In this document: positions 22,564-34,994 of the stretch, one piece after another
Position numbering within the stretch: position 1 is the stretch's first letter
Layout of the letters: each line of letters starts with the position of its first letter
Assembly: GCA_032622095.1 (NCBI GenBank)
Contig: CP136062.1
Location: 54,911,849-54,975,848 of the forward strand
Length of the DNA: 64,000 nt
Origin: Siphonodentalium dalli
Taxonomy: Eukaryota; Mollusca; Scaphopoda; Gadilida; Siphonodentaliidae
Direction: 5' to 3'
The notes under the pieces: generated by a model
What the model was told of the DNA's origin: nothing
What the model saw: the letters and a program-made list of their open reading frames with translations, nothing else
Databases searched by the model: none
Made by a program: the position numbers and the translations under genes

Positions 22564-22960
22564 AAAGGGAAAAATGAACTTTTTGGCATTTTTGATTCCT
22601 GGGAGTCACTTTAAAGTATTTTAATGCATTTTTCACAGCCTGGTCTTTCAGTCCAATGAATCTCCCATGCATGGTGTGGCTATTCTTGCTGCTGATGTCT
22701 TCTTTCACTTCCATCGGCCAAAAAAATGGTATGATTTTTCATAAAAAATGCCAATTTTTCAAGGTATTTTCAACAAATTTCAAGGTGGTAATTGTCACAT
22801 GATAATGCAAATTACCCATTACATGAGCATGTCAATGACACACATACCAATTGTTATAAGAAGCTAATCTAACAAGTATTTTGGATTTTATAGCCAGTGA
22901 TATACAGATATATATAATAAAAGTGTCTCATTTTCACTGGTGGGTATGGCCATTTGAAGG

Positions 22961-25900
22961 TTTTTTTTTTTTTTTTTTTAATATTTTTATTGGGATCATA
23001 AATTATCATCATCTTCAACAATCACTTATACAGAAATGTATACATAGATCAGACATAATTATACATCAATAGTTATGATATGTAATCAAATTGTTCCAAT
23101 CGTTATATAAGCTTAGATTCATATAGTATATCTTCTGTAGTATATGTTAGATAGCATAGTAAATAATCGGTCGGCCCGAGGCCGCATTTTTTTGTGTAGA
23201 ACTACATTGTAAGTAAAAAGAGAGTAATAGTTACAGTATTTCAATATTAAAACAGACTGTTCACTTCTTCCCATCTTTCTCTAAAATTAATTTCTTTCTT
23301 TGATTTGAACTTTGGCGGAGTGAAAGTTTCAATTGTTTTGTAATATTTTATATATTGGACAAGCCCTTGGATACTTGGTGCATTGGCCTTTAATTTGCAA
23401 TAATATAGATAACGCTTATATAATAAAATGCATATATCAATAATGTTTGAGTCAGTGGTGTTATTTCGCAAACCAAGAATGATGAAATCAGGAATAATTT
23501 CAAAAGTGATATTACATTTACTTTGCAGGAGGTCTTGGAACTGAAGGAGTAAGGTCTTTGAGACTGTGCACTCAAGAAAGAAATGTAAATTTGTTTCTTT
23601 TGCAGTTTCACAGAAGCCACACAATTCAGTTTCTGATAAGTTACATTTATATAGTTTGGAGTTTGTGTAAATGATATCATGTGAAATTTTATATTGAAAT
23701 GTTTGTAAACCAGTATCATCTGTAATTTGATATGGATTTGAGTAAATTATTTCCCAATCTGTATTGCTAATATGTTTTTTAAGACGTTCATCCCATTTCT
23801 TCTGTGTCAGTTCTGGCTTTATAGCGTTATTTTCTAAAAACTTTGGGTAGAATGTTTTACATACTTTTATTGCAGATTGCACAGTCTCAATATGTTGCAT
23901 ATTAATAGAGTCCAATTTTGTATTTGACCTCAAAATAGTTTTCCATTCAGATGGTATAGCATTCAAAAGACCATGGTATGTAGTGAATGGGGTTTGAATA
24001 CCATACATAGAGCAAAATGAGAAATAATCTAGAAAACCATTCCCGGTTTCATTCATTAAATCATTAATGAAATATATTCCATGGCTAATCCAATTTTTAT
24101 CAAAAAATTTCTTACGATTAACAGTAATATGTTTATTTAAATGTATTGGATGTGACATGATGTCGACCGGGGCTGTGGTGGATTTTTTTTCTACTAAAGA
24201 CCATGCATGTAGTACACTTTTCCAGAAATTGTTCATGTCTGAACTAACAATATCGAGTCCTTCTTTGTTCAAAGACCAAATTTTGTTTCCTCCATATATT
24301 TCTAAATCATCTATAAATATGGTTTTCCATCCAGTTATTAGTAAAGGGTCTAATGTTTTTTTAACCCATGATAATTTCAAAGCTTTATCAAATGAGTCAA
24401 TATGTGGGAAATTTAACCCACCTAAATTTGTTTTATTAATTACAACATTTCTTTTAATCTTATCAATTTTTCCGGACCAAAGGAAATTGTAAAATTCTTT
24501 TTGAATCATGTCTTTTATTTCTTGAGATGGTGATGGGAGAACCGATAGACAATGTGTCAGAATAGGGAGTGCTAAAGTCTTTATGATAGTTGTTTTTCCA
24601 ATGAGACTAAGTTGTCTAAATGACCAATCATTTAATAAGTTCTTTATTTTTGTTATTTTGTCAATATAATTTTTCTTGATATAATCCTCGTTGAAAAGAT
24701 TAAGTTCTATACCTAAGATCTTTACGGAACTATCATGGTTCCACAATATTTGTTCGTCAGTGTTTAGTTCCTCACCACAGCCCCGCTTCGATCCAATCCA
24801 TAAAACCTGGGTTTTATCAAAGTTCACTTTCAGTCCTGATATTTTTGCAAATAAATTAATTAAGTTTAGTGCTGTATTTAATGATTGTGTGTCATCCCGG
24901 AGAAAGAGGCTCAGGTCATCTGCATATTGAGTTAAAACATATTCCGAGTCATGGATTTTAATTCCGTTGATATTTGGGTTAAATTTTAGTGCCGAGCTGA
25001 GGATCTCGACAGCTATGATAAATAAATAGGGAGATAGAGGGTCACCTTGGCGCACCCCCCTCTCAATATCTATTCTTTCTGATAAATGCCCGTTATTTAT
25101 TATATAACTGTAGATATCATTGTAAAAAGTCTTAATCCAATTGATTATATCTGGGCCAAATTTGAAAAATACTAAACATTTTTCCAAGAAGCTCCATTCT
25201 ACGGAGTCGAAGGCTTTTTCAAAGTCGAGCAGTGTGAGGATACCTGGTATATTATCTTCTTCACATTTGTGTATTAGATCAAATACTAATCTAGTTGATT
25301 CTCCAATGTATCGACCTGACAAGAATCCCAGCTGAGTATCAGAAATTAAGTTTGGCAAATGTTTCTTTAATCGGTTTGCTATGACTGCCGATCCAATTTT
25401 AGCATCAACATTCAGTAATGAGATTGGTCTCCAATTCTTGATATAGTTTCTAGGTCTATTCTGTTTTGGTATGCAAGTTATAATTCCACATCGTTGAGTT
25501 GTTGATAGTTTTTTTGATTTAAATCCATAATTGAGTGAATTAATTACAAATTTTCCAAGATCGTTCCAAAAAAACTTATAAAATTCAACTGTGTATCCAT
25601 CTGAACCGGGCGACTTGTCATTTTTCATTTTTTTCAAGACTTTGCTACATTCATGGTTCAGTAGGCAACCTTCCATAGTTTCTGACTCTTCCACTTCCAA
25701 AAAGTTAAAGAATGGGTTATTTACATCCCAAAAAATGTCATCTACCACTTCGTCATTGGACAATTTTGAGCTATATAATTCTTTGTAAAAGTTATGTTGT
25801 TCACATAAAATTTCTGGGAAATCATTTGTTTCTGTTCCATCGCTTTTTATTAGACTGGGAATAGATTTTTCAATATAACTTCTTTTTTCCAGATTACAAA

Positions 25901-26029
25901 AGTATTTTGTCGATTTTTCTCCTTCAATTTTCCATCTAGCTTTTGTGCGAGTGATAATTCCCTGTATTTTTTTATCTCTTATTGTCCTTAGATCTGTTTT
26001 GGCACTTTCTAGTTCATTTATTGCCATAC
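22961..26029 (-). mobile_element. 5'-truncated L1/Tx1-like LINE insertion
   Basis: A 3069-base insertion within U3. The plus strand shows a run of 19 T at 22961-22979, the poly(A) tail of a minus-strand insertion, then about 260 bases of 3' UTR and a long ORF2. It is flanked by an unusually long target duplication: 22839-22960 and 26030-26151 differ at one base (GCTAATCTAAC against GCTAATATAAC). The 5' end falls inside ORF2, upstream of the reverse transcriptase, so the endonuclease is absent; this is the usual 5' truncation of LINE insertion. The open frame and intact tail mark it as young. Confidence 0.93.
23247..26029 (-). CDS. LINE ORF2 reverse transcriptase, 5' truncated, frame open
   Basis: An open frame of 929 codons reads to 26036, but the first two or three codons (MCG) come from the duplicated target, so the element's own part starts about 26029. 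In order: a thumb-side helix region, KSPGSDGYTVEFYKFFW (about 141-157), NWRPISLLNVDAKI (201-214), LGFLSGRYIGE (236-246), the first catalytic aspartate in LLDFEKAFDS (D271), RQGDPLSPYLF (329-339) and the active-site YADD (371-374), then a long C-terminus with LCGFCETAKETNLHFFLEC, a CCHC-type knuckle. These match the L1/Tx1 superfamily. It would copy its RNA at a nicked chromosomal target. Without an endonuclease or ORF1 it is probably not autonomous. No in-frame stop is present, so the source copy was active recently. Confidence 0.9.
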
Positions 26030-26654
26030 CACACATACCAATTGTTATAAGAAGCTAATATAACAAGTATTTTGGATTTTATAGCCAGTGATATACAGAT
26101 ATATATAATAAAAGTGTCTCATTTTCACTGGTGGGTATGGCCATTTGAAGGTTAATAGCACTAAAACTTGGACACATTTAAGAAAATGCTTCAGCATTTC
26201 AAAGAGAGCATATCTTTGTTCAACTAATTCAATATACACCCACATCCAGTTATCTTGGATCACCCTTGCAGACCTGAAAATGTCATATTTTAGTCTTCCA
26301 TGTGCTGATAAAGTCATGTGCTTGATGCTCAGCTGATCAGATCTGGACTCAATGACCTCACATCACCAGAAGTTCTCTCATGGAAAGGATCTTGTACAGT
26401 CTTCCATAGCTGATCCAAGTTTGCAACACCAGACCCCAAAAACTGTGTGAAAATGGGGCCTGAATATGACTTGTGGTGGAAAAATGTGCTTTTTTGATGA
26501 ATAATGTGTTACAGAGAGTGGGGTTAAATTGTGTGTGATAAATAAAGAACCACAGAAGTGATATTATTTTTGAACACATTTTTTTCATTCATGGGCAATT
26601 CTGAAAAAATGTAGGGTGTTACAATTATTCCGCGAAAAAGCGGGCTATTGCTTT

Positions 26655-27106
26655 AGGTTACACTGGTGTAAATAAGGTTCGGAGAGACCTCTAGCGGATG
26701 CGGGAGGAATATATAGGAGAGAATAAAATAGACACTGGGCCCTGATTGGTCAAAAGCCTTGTGTGCTTTTTGCATAAAAAAATCATCACACCTCTTCCCT
26801 ATGATTTCCCATAGGTAAGATAGCCATTGGCACAGGAATTAACCCTTTGTAGTGAAGTTTGAATTTGTTGGTGTGGTCTAAAATATGACAGTATTTTTTT
26901 ATGCGGATCTGACACTAGTTACGAAAACACAAGATTTAAAGGCGAATTCCCTGCTAGACAGATATGATTTTTTTGTGTAAAAAGTTTCCCGAAATGTCAA
27001 TTTTTCAGATTAAAAAAAAAAATTGGACCCATGGTTCATATAGCCAACAGCATACGCTAAAACGTTAGCACTGAGGCCTATGGAAAACATTTACACCAGT
27101 GTAACC
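26655..27106. repeat. Composite array: terminal unit T3
   Basis: Third T copy closing the array, ending GTGTAACC at 27106 and followed by CAAAGC. Confidence 0.88.
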
Positions 27107-27531
27107 CAAAGCAAATGACCATTGCGAGACAAACACGCCTGATCGTGTTCCAGGGGGATAACTCTATGCAAATATCTTAATATAAAATTATGTGATGTGA
27201 CAGCCTGCATGGACCCGCACAAAGTCTTGTGTACATGTGAAGTATAATAATTTTATATAGATATCACATAAGTTTCAAACATGCAAATTTATGCATAAAT
27301 TATGGATTTTAGTTTTCAAGTTGATAATACCTTTTTCGGGGCGATGGTCGAAAAATTCATTTACCATGCCCATCATGATTATGATTGGAAGGTCATTTAT
27401 ATTTCATGCCCCCTCCCCAACCCTCCCCATTCAATGCATGACTGATTGTTTATTTAAATTGATGAAAATTACTGATCGCTGTATATGCTGTATATTTTGA
27501 TTCATAGTAGTATATTCACTAACACTCGCAT
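27107..27531. other. Unassigned; possible LINE 5' leader
   Basis: No coding signal. It directly precedes the ORF2 start at 27532, so part may be the 5' untranslated region of that LINE. No ORF1 is visible. Confidence 0.4.
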
Positions 27532-27652
27532 ATGGTTAGTATTATGTCGATGAACTGTAGGGGCCTCGGTGACGCAAAGAAACGCAGATATGTCTTTAAC
27601 TATATAAGAGAGAACAAATATGGGATATATTGTTTACAGGATGTCCATTTAA

Positions 27653-28030
27653 CCCTTTACCCAACAGAAGGGCCCTGTGCCAATGCATTCTCTTATATAT
27701 GCGAGTCGACCATAGGTCGCCTCGCATATATAAGAGAATGCATTGGCTTAACACATTAAAAATTATAAAATTGTTAAAGAATGTAAGAAAAAATGGTAAA
27801 AAGTGTTAAAAAAAGATTTTATTTAGGCCAATGCATTCTCTTATATATGGTCGACTCGCATATATAAGAGAATGCATTGGCACAGGGCATAACTGTAACT
27901 ATCGCAATGTGGTCAGGGAGCCGGTTCCAATGATATCCATATTTGTATGGTTCTATTGAGACAGACCGAAGATATTTTAGGCTGTTGAAGCTTTATTTGG
28001 CCGGTTTTGGCCGGTTTGTTGGATAAAGGG
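27653..28030. mobile_element. piggyBac-like MITE, 378 bp
   Basis: TTAA target duplications at 27649-27652 and 28031-28034. Inverted ends CCCTTTACCCAAC and GTTGGATAAAGGG differ by one base. TTAA duplication plus CCCTTT-type ends is typical of piggyBac-like elements. It interrupts the LINE endonuclease frame, which resumes (TKANEQRIR) when the element and one TTAA are removed. No transposase. Confidence 0.87.
27673..27887. repeat. Paired perfect hairpins inside the MITE
   Basis: Hairpin 1 has perfect 27-base arms (27679-27705 and 27721-27747, loop 15). Hairpin 2 has perfect 23-base arms (27827-27849 and 27859-27881, loop 9). Both use the arm GCCAATGCATTCTCTTATAT, and the outermost arms also pair with each other through CCCTGTGCC (27673) and GGCACAGGG (to 27887). 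Both loops contain GTCGAC or GTCGACC. Confidence 0.93.
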
Positions 28031-31000
28031 TTAACAAAAGCAAATGAGCAAAGAATTAGGACAGAATGGGGATATGAGGTCGCCTTTAGTTCACATACAG
28101 GCTCGTCGAGAGGGTTTCAATTCTAATGAACAATAACTTTAGTTTCAAACAATTAGATACGAAAACTGACCAGGAAGGTAACCTCCTTATAATTCGTGTA
28201 GAAGTTGAAAACCAATTAATGACGCTCGTTAATATTTATGGTCCAAATACTGATGATCCTTCCTTTTATAAATCAATTCGAGAAAATCTTGAGCAAATAA
28301 CAGATGGCAGCATAGTCATATGTGGGGATTACAATTTAGTCCTGAACCCAGACCTCGACCTTTATAAAGCTATAAATAACCCTGCTGCACGCGATGAAGT
28401 ACTCTACATGGTAAATAAGCTAGATTTAGTCGATATTTTGAGATACAGTAACCCAAAGGAACGCAGATACACATGGCGTCGGACCAACCCATCAAAACAC
28501 GCACGTTTGGACTTTTTCCTAATCTCTCGAGACCTGACACCAACAGGAGAAAACTGCGATGCACACCCCGGTTATAAAACAGATCATTCTGCGATATCGT
28601 TACAATTGAAATTTAATAATTTTGAAAAGGGCAGGGGCTTTTGGAAATTCAATAACTCATTACTAAAAAACAAAGATTATATAGAACTAGTAAAGGATAC
28701 CATAAATAGAGTTGTTAAACAATACTTGAAAAGTGGATGGACGTGTAATGGTAATTTAAATATGAACAATGCTGAATTTAACATCGATGACCAATTATTT
28801 TTCGAAACTCTCTTGATGGAAATAAGGGGCACTTCCATACCATTTTGTTCTCATTTATCTAAACTAAGAAAATGTAAAGCGACTAAATTAATTGAACATA
28901 TAACAAATCTAGAGAATAGTACAACGGAAAAGGAAACTCAAACGTGAATTAGAAGCATTACGAGAAGAAAAACTAAATGGAATATTTGTTAGATCACGTG
29001 CCAGATGGATTGGTGATGGGGAGAAGCCAAGTAAATATTTCTTAAATTTAGAAAAACGAAATTTTACGTCTAAAACCATCCAAAAATTACAGGCAGATAA
29101 CGGAGACATGATATATGAACATGAAATCCTTCAAGAGAAAAACCAATTCTATAAACGTCTTTATAAAAACCAAGATGCAGAAACACATTCCCTAAACATT
29201 GATAATTTAATCACTGACGTGTGTGATATAAATGACAAAGTTGAAATAAATAAATTAACGTCAGAGACTGGTCGAAGTTTGGAAGGAGAAATTAACAACA
29301 GTGAAGCGCTAAATTACTTGAAAAAAAATGAAAAATAATAAATGCCCTGGAAACGACGGATATTCTGTAGAGTTTTTTTAATTCTTCTGGCGATATTTTG
29401 GAACCTACCTGTCAGATCCCTTAATTACGGCATGAAAGTAGGAAAACTATCTGTTACACAGAGGCAGGGAGTAATAACACTCCTCCCAAAAGACAACAAA
29501 CCACGACAATTTCTTAAAAACTGGAGACCAATAACCTTATTAAATGTGACATATAAAATTATCACAGGAGTCTTATCTGAAAGATTAAAACAAGTTTGAC
29601 CATTTCTAATACATTCAGATCAAACCGGATTTATATCCGAACGTTATATTGGGGATAATATTCGACTAGCGATGGACATGATGCTACATACAAAGCAAAA
29701 TAAAATACCGGGACTCTTGCTATCGATAGATTTTGAAAAAGCGTTTGATTCGATATCCTGGAAATTTATATTCAGTGTACTAAAATACTTTAATTTTAGT
29801 CAACCATTTATCGATTATATAAAGACTTTATATTGTGATACTTCATCATGTATAAATTTAAATGAACAATTAACGGATTTCTTCAACTTAGAAAGAGGAT
29901 GTAGACAAGGGGATCCAATATCCCCATATATTTTTTTTTTCAAGTTTATGTGCAGAAATTCTTGGTATTATGGTACGATTCTCAAAAAACATAAATGGCA
30001 TCAATGTTGGTAATAAGAATATAATAATGTCGCAATATGCCGATGATACATCTCTTTTCCTCGATGGGTCAACTGAGTCTCTATAAGCAGCCATGCAGGC
30101 ACTTCATTACTATAAATATGTATCGGGTCTAAAAATTAATTATAATAAAACACATGCAGTGTGGATCGGTATAAAGACAGACAGCACGGAACAAATATGT
30201 GACCTATGGAAATTAAACTGAAATGGTATAGAATTTCATCATGTCACTAAACGTATGATTGACATAAATTTTACAAACGGGCTTATGCAATTAAATAACA
30301 TATTAGCAACGTGGAGTAAACGTAACCTGACTGTTCTCGGTAGAATAACTGTTGTCAAATCGCTAGCTATTTCAAAATTAGTACACCTGTTCCTCGCATT
30401 ACCGAATCCCATAGATCAATATATAAACACTTTAAGTAAACTGCTCTTTGGTTTCATTTGGAACGAAGATCCAGATATAATAAATAGAAAACTGCTCACC
30501 CAGAACCATGCTGCTGGTGGTTGTAAAATGATTGATTTTAAAACTTTCATAAATTCCATGAAGATATCATGGGTTAAGCGAGCAATCACACAACGGGCTT
30601 CCTGGGTTACAGTTTTAGAACATTCTTGTAGTATATTTAGTAATCGTTGGTATCTATTGTCATCTACAATTTTAAGAAACCAATCTAAAACACTTGATAA
30701 CAATTTCTGGAAAGATGTGTATTGTGACAAATTAGAACCGGTGAGTCAATGTGACCTCCTCACTACACCATTAGTAGGATTCGCAGATACGGCAAAACTT
30801 GTGAAACCACGATTGAAACTGTTCATGACTGATAAGCTTATATACATATTCGATTTCCAAGACAATTTAGGAAAGTACCTGTCACATGAAGAATTCAACG
30901 TTCTACACAAAACAAAAATTGACTTTCTAACTTTTAACGGAATTGTAAAATCAATCAAACAAAGAGATATATCTCTAAGTAAAAGCGACGGGGTTTTGCG

Positions 31001-31119
31001 CCCCATATACCATTTCAATTGATAAATTTACTTGCTCTAAACAGTGCTAAATCCACTTATCTATATCTATATTTGCGAATGTCTGTCTGTCTGTCTGTCT
31101 GTCTGTGTTCTATAGAAAT

Positions 31120-32400
31120 TCACAGGGGACCATCAAGATGATGCCAAAGGAGTCTACTAGGAGTAACTTTTTACGAGAAAGATAATGGTCGGGGTTAAAA
31201 TTTTCTAAAGTGACGCCGTTGTTGTCAGGGGCAGAAAAGGGAGAGGGGCAGAACAAATATTTGTCGGCGATTGCCACGAAACTTATATATAATCATCCCC
31301 ATAATATGAGGAATCTAATGGTGTGTTTTAAATATGGCAAAAGTCGCGCCGTTCGCGTCAGGGGTGCCCGGAAGGAGGAGGGGTGGGGCAGATTTTTTTT
31401 CTGTCGCCGATTGCCACGAAACTTACATATAATCATCCCCATGATATGAAGAATCCAACGGTGTGGATTAAATGTGTCCAAAATGGCGTCGTTCGAGTCA
31501 GATTTGCACGAAAGGGGAGAGGGGCACCAAAATTGATAAAAACTAATTTTAGAGCCGATTTCCACCAAATTGATATATATTCTTCTTCATGATACAAGGA
31601 ATCTAATTGTGCGATTTAACAACGCCAAATTGTTGTCGTTTGGGTGAGAGATTGGGAGGGGGTGGGCACTAAATTTGATAATAATTGGTTTAGTCGCCGA
31701 TTGACACCACACTTATACAAAAGCATCCCCATGGTATGATGAGTCTAATGGTGTGGCTTATATCTGTCAAGTGTGGCCTCATTCGAGTCAGGAGTGTATT
31801 GAAAGGGACAGGGGCACCAAAATTGATGCACAATTTTGTTGGCGCCAATTTCCACCAAATTGATACACTTTCTTATCCGAGGAATCTGATCGTGTGATTT
31901 AAAGACGCCATAGTGGTACTGTTTGTGTGAGAGATGGGGAGGGAGGGATTGGCACCAAATTTGATAAAAAAAACATTGTTTAGTCGCCGATTATCACCAA
32001 ACTTATAAACAATCATCTCCATGATATCAGGAGTGTAATTGTGTGGTTTAAGCATGTCACAAGTGGGGCCATTCGAGTCAGTGGTGTATAGATATGAGAG
32101 GGACATTATATCTATATGTTTAGTGCCGATTTCCACCAGATTGATACATATTCTTCTCCGTGATACGAGAAATCTTATCGTGTGGTTTAGACATCACAAA
32201 TTGGTGCCCTATGGGTGAGAGATATGGGGACCTTCAATTTGATACGAATTTGTATACTCGCCAATTTTCACCAATTTCATATATATGCATCTCTAATCTC
32301 TAATGAGTCTTAGTGTGTACAGCTTGAGTCCGAAATAGGGACGGGAGGGTCACCAAAAACTGATACAAAATATTTTTAGTACCAATTACCATCAAATTCA
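31120..32400 (+). repeat. Helitron minisatellite, about 140-bp units in a dimer pattern
   Basis: Units centred on GCCGATT..CACC..A recur at about 31265, 31405, 31554, 31695, 31843, 31985, 32124, 32259 and 32376 (spacing 118-148). From the second unit on they alternate: type a (CACCAAACTTATA...ATCATCCCCATGATAT) and type b (TTCCACCAAATTGATA...TTCTTCT), so the higher-order repeat is about 285 bases. Short open frames here are shadows. Confidence 0.8.
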
Positions 32401-33258
32401 GACACGTTCTTCTCAAATGATACAAGAAATCAAAGTGTGCTGTCTGTCTGTCTTTCTGTCTGTCTGTGTGTTCTATATATAACTTCACGCGGTACAATCG
32501 AAGAGGCAAAAGCTGATACAAATATATTTGGCACTAATTTCCAACAAATTCATACATGTTTTTATCTAATGATATACCATGAATTAAATCACATTTGGTG
32601 TCGTTTGCGTCACGGATGGATGGCGAGCGGATATTCACTATCATACATAAGATTGCTATTCGCCGATATCCACATATAAGTTATATATAGTCACCCAGGC
32701 CATCTCCATATCATTTTAAGGAGATTTGGGCGTTCACATTTCACAATCCCGACAAATGGTAACCCACTTATAAGTCACTTGAACAACTATATCTTCTTTA
32801 TTGTCATATTTATATGGGGATGGCAATCAGGACATTCACACAATGAGCTAGCAAAAAGAGATACATAGATTATTTGAGAGATGGGGAGGGAGGGATTGGC
32901 ACAAAATTTGATAAAAAAAAACATCGTTTAGTCACCGATTATCACCAAACTTATAAACAATCATCTCCATGATATCAGGAGTGTAATTGTGTGGTTTAAG
33001 GATGTCATAAGTGGGGCCATTCGAGTCAGTGGTGTATAGAGATGAGAGGGACATTATATCTATATGTTTAGTGCCGATATCCACCAGATTGATACATATT
33101 ATTCTCCGTGATACGAGGAATCTTATCGTGTGGTTTAGACACAACAAATTGGTGCCCTATGGGTGAGAGATATGGGGACCTTCAATTTGATACGAATTTG
33201 TATACTCGCCAATTTTCACCAATTTCATATATATGCATCTCTAATCTATAATGAGTCT
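31934..33258 (+). repeat. Helitron internal duplication A-B-A'
   Basis: Block A (31934-32310) is repeated as A' (32881-33258), and block B (32311-32868) is repeated as B' (34995-35542). Together they form a tandem duplication of about 950 bases, later split by the TIR element at 33261-34991. The B blocks contain a second TGTCTGTCTGTCTTTCTGTC tract. Confidence 0.85.
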
Positions 33259-33260
33259 TA

Positions 33261-34991
33261 AAGGGGGTGTTTATACATTACCCGGCGAAGATCGTATTCG
33301 CTTTAGCCGGTAGCGATAACAATGGAGTGTTTATACTTCGCCGGATAAGAATTACGGCTATCCGGATACTCAGCTATACGGTTTTCAACTTTTGGATAAA
33401 ATTATTTAGTACAATCACCTGATTGTCGTATGGATTCTAATTCGCTCTGCGGTTAAGTTAGATGTTTATCTGGGATCATGCCGTCATGGGTGATTTCCTT
33501 TCAACAATTAACTCGAACAATATTATTGTGCAATCGCTGATAGACCAGCCCGCTTTTCACCTGTGTATATATTGGTCAGTGTGCCAGTTTGATTGTCTCT
33601 GATCAGCTGTCCGTCGGTGGTCACGCACCTTGGTTATAAGCTATTATTATAAATACTAATTGATGATGGTACACGCGTACTCTGCATGTGCATGGTACAT
33701 TTGTTGCGCATTCGAGGGAATTAAATGTGCGTGTTCGTGTACATGTATGTTCATATATATATATGGAAGAAATAGGATGGCACGTTTCAATGGATTCAAA
33801 CTTAATGGACAATTAGTTCAATAATCTAGATATGAGTGCGCCGTGGACATATACACAGGGACGGGTCTGGAGGGCTTGATTTGGAGGTGTGGGACTGTTC
33901 AACTTTGGAATTTCCAACTGCACCAAACCTTGAATCTCACCAAACTCACAAGTTCGCGTAAACCAATTTACGCACCACGTTGGGAACTTAGGTTCTAATC
34001 TAACTTTCCACTCACAATAATCCTCTCGACTGCCCCGTAGTGAGCGATTTCCTTTAGATCTGAACCTGTGTCTAAACCTGGAAATTGCCCAATCATAACA
34101 TGTTTAGTGGTCTGACTCGTGACGTCAAGCAGCTTGAACCCAGATTTGATTCAGTTAAATTAAATTAGATAGCTGTTTAACTGACAACGGGGCGGGACCA
34201 AGACCATGGTTATAGCCAGGTGTGAGAATTTTTTTTAATATGAACCCTGAAAATTGCAAAATCCTAGCATCCAGCCTTAAGATTTCCAATGTTTTCAACA
34301 TATTACTGATGTCAAATTTCCAACTAATGCCGTGTCAGGTATGAATTTCCAGCTTTTGAATATTTTGATTAAAGTTGGGATGAGACACCCCCATCGCCAC
34401 GGCCCTACATACATGGACATGGTGAATGTCCAAGTAAAATGAAAAACATATCTTATTGTATAATGTACACATGCACGGAAATGTGTCACATTTGATTCGC
34501 GATGTTGAAACTTATATATATAATATAAAATCCAATCCGAATGATTAGACACCAATTTGTAGATGTATGCGACGAAAAGATCTCAAAACTGACAATGACC
34601 ATGCTTTTGGTGCGACACTCACTTCACAGGCTGTCTATGAACCCAAACAAACCATTAGAATTGCAATTTTGTTTAAATATCTTTAAAATTACCAATAGCA
34701 ATACCTGAAAGTTTGAGTTGGATATTAATAATTTCGCATTTCCATTTCTAAAAAGTTTCATTGCACTATATATACTGCCCAACCATACCTCTAACATGAA
34801 GCGGCTAGATATTTACAAGATGTTTATCATATTGCAGTTCAGTGAGAACTAAAACGAAAACTACAAACAAGTAAAGGAGACACATGAATATATGCGTATC
34901 TTCGCCGGCGATGTGTAAACACTCTGCCTAACCTTCGCCGGTTAACGGGTTCGCCGGGTAACGGCTTCACCGGCTATGTGTAAACGTCACC
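33261..34991. mobile_element. TIR element with TTA target duplication, 1.73 kb
   Basis: Inserted in duplicated Helitron DNA; the unoccupied copy at about 32300-32315 reads ATGAGTCTTAGTGTGT, and the occupied copy repeats TTA on both sides (33258-33260 and 34992-34994). Ends are imperfect inverted repeats (GGGGGTGTTTATACAT against GGTGACGTTTACACAT), followed by many CGCCGG/CCGGCG subterminal words. A TTA duplication is the PIF/Harbinger preference, so that class is plausible. No transposase. It contains a copy of repeat D (about 33870-34350). Confidence 0.75.
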
Positions 34992-34994
34992 TTA

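Larger units (their letters stand above)
22564..26654. repeat. Composite array: internal unit U3, split by a LINE
   Basis: U3 begins at 22564, is interrupted at 22960/22961 by a reverse-oriented LINE, and resumes at 26030 after repeating 122 bases. Without the LINE and one target copy it has the normal U length. Confidence 0.9.
27532..31059 (+). pseudogene. L1/Tx1-like LINE ORF2, decayed, first part
   Basis: Begins with an APE-type endonuclease (MSMNCRGLGDAKKRRYVF, LQDVHL), is split at 27649-28034 by a TTAA-flanked MITE, and resumes with GYEVAFSSHTGSSRG. Further endonuclease blocks are VNIYGPN, IVICGDYN, RRYTWRR...RLDFFL and TDHSAISL. After frameshifts near 28910-28950 and 29340, the reverse transcriptase shows NWRPITLLNVTYKI, DQTGF.S.RYIGD, SIDFEKAFDS, CRQGDPISPYIF and QYADDTSLFLD. 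Several stops (for example near 29600 and 30085) and frameshifts make it inactive. The frame runs on through LALNSAKST to 31059, where a Helitron interrupts it. Order and motifs match the young LINE at 23-26 kb, but the sequences are clearly different families. Confidence 0.88.

Noticed and set aside
20618-26588. 85- and 76-codon minus-strand frames and a 63-codon plus-strand frame repeated in each U unit
   Set aside because: Their conservation equals that of the surrounding nearly identical repeat, so it is not evidence for protein coding, and no domain is recognisable.
31077-31110. TGTCTGTC tracts read as a CRISPR-like or regulatory array
   Set aside because: They are simple tetranucleotide repeats at Helitron 5' ends; no spacer structure exists and the genome is eukaryotic.
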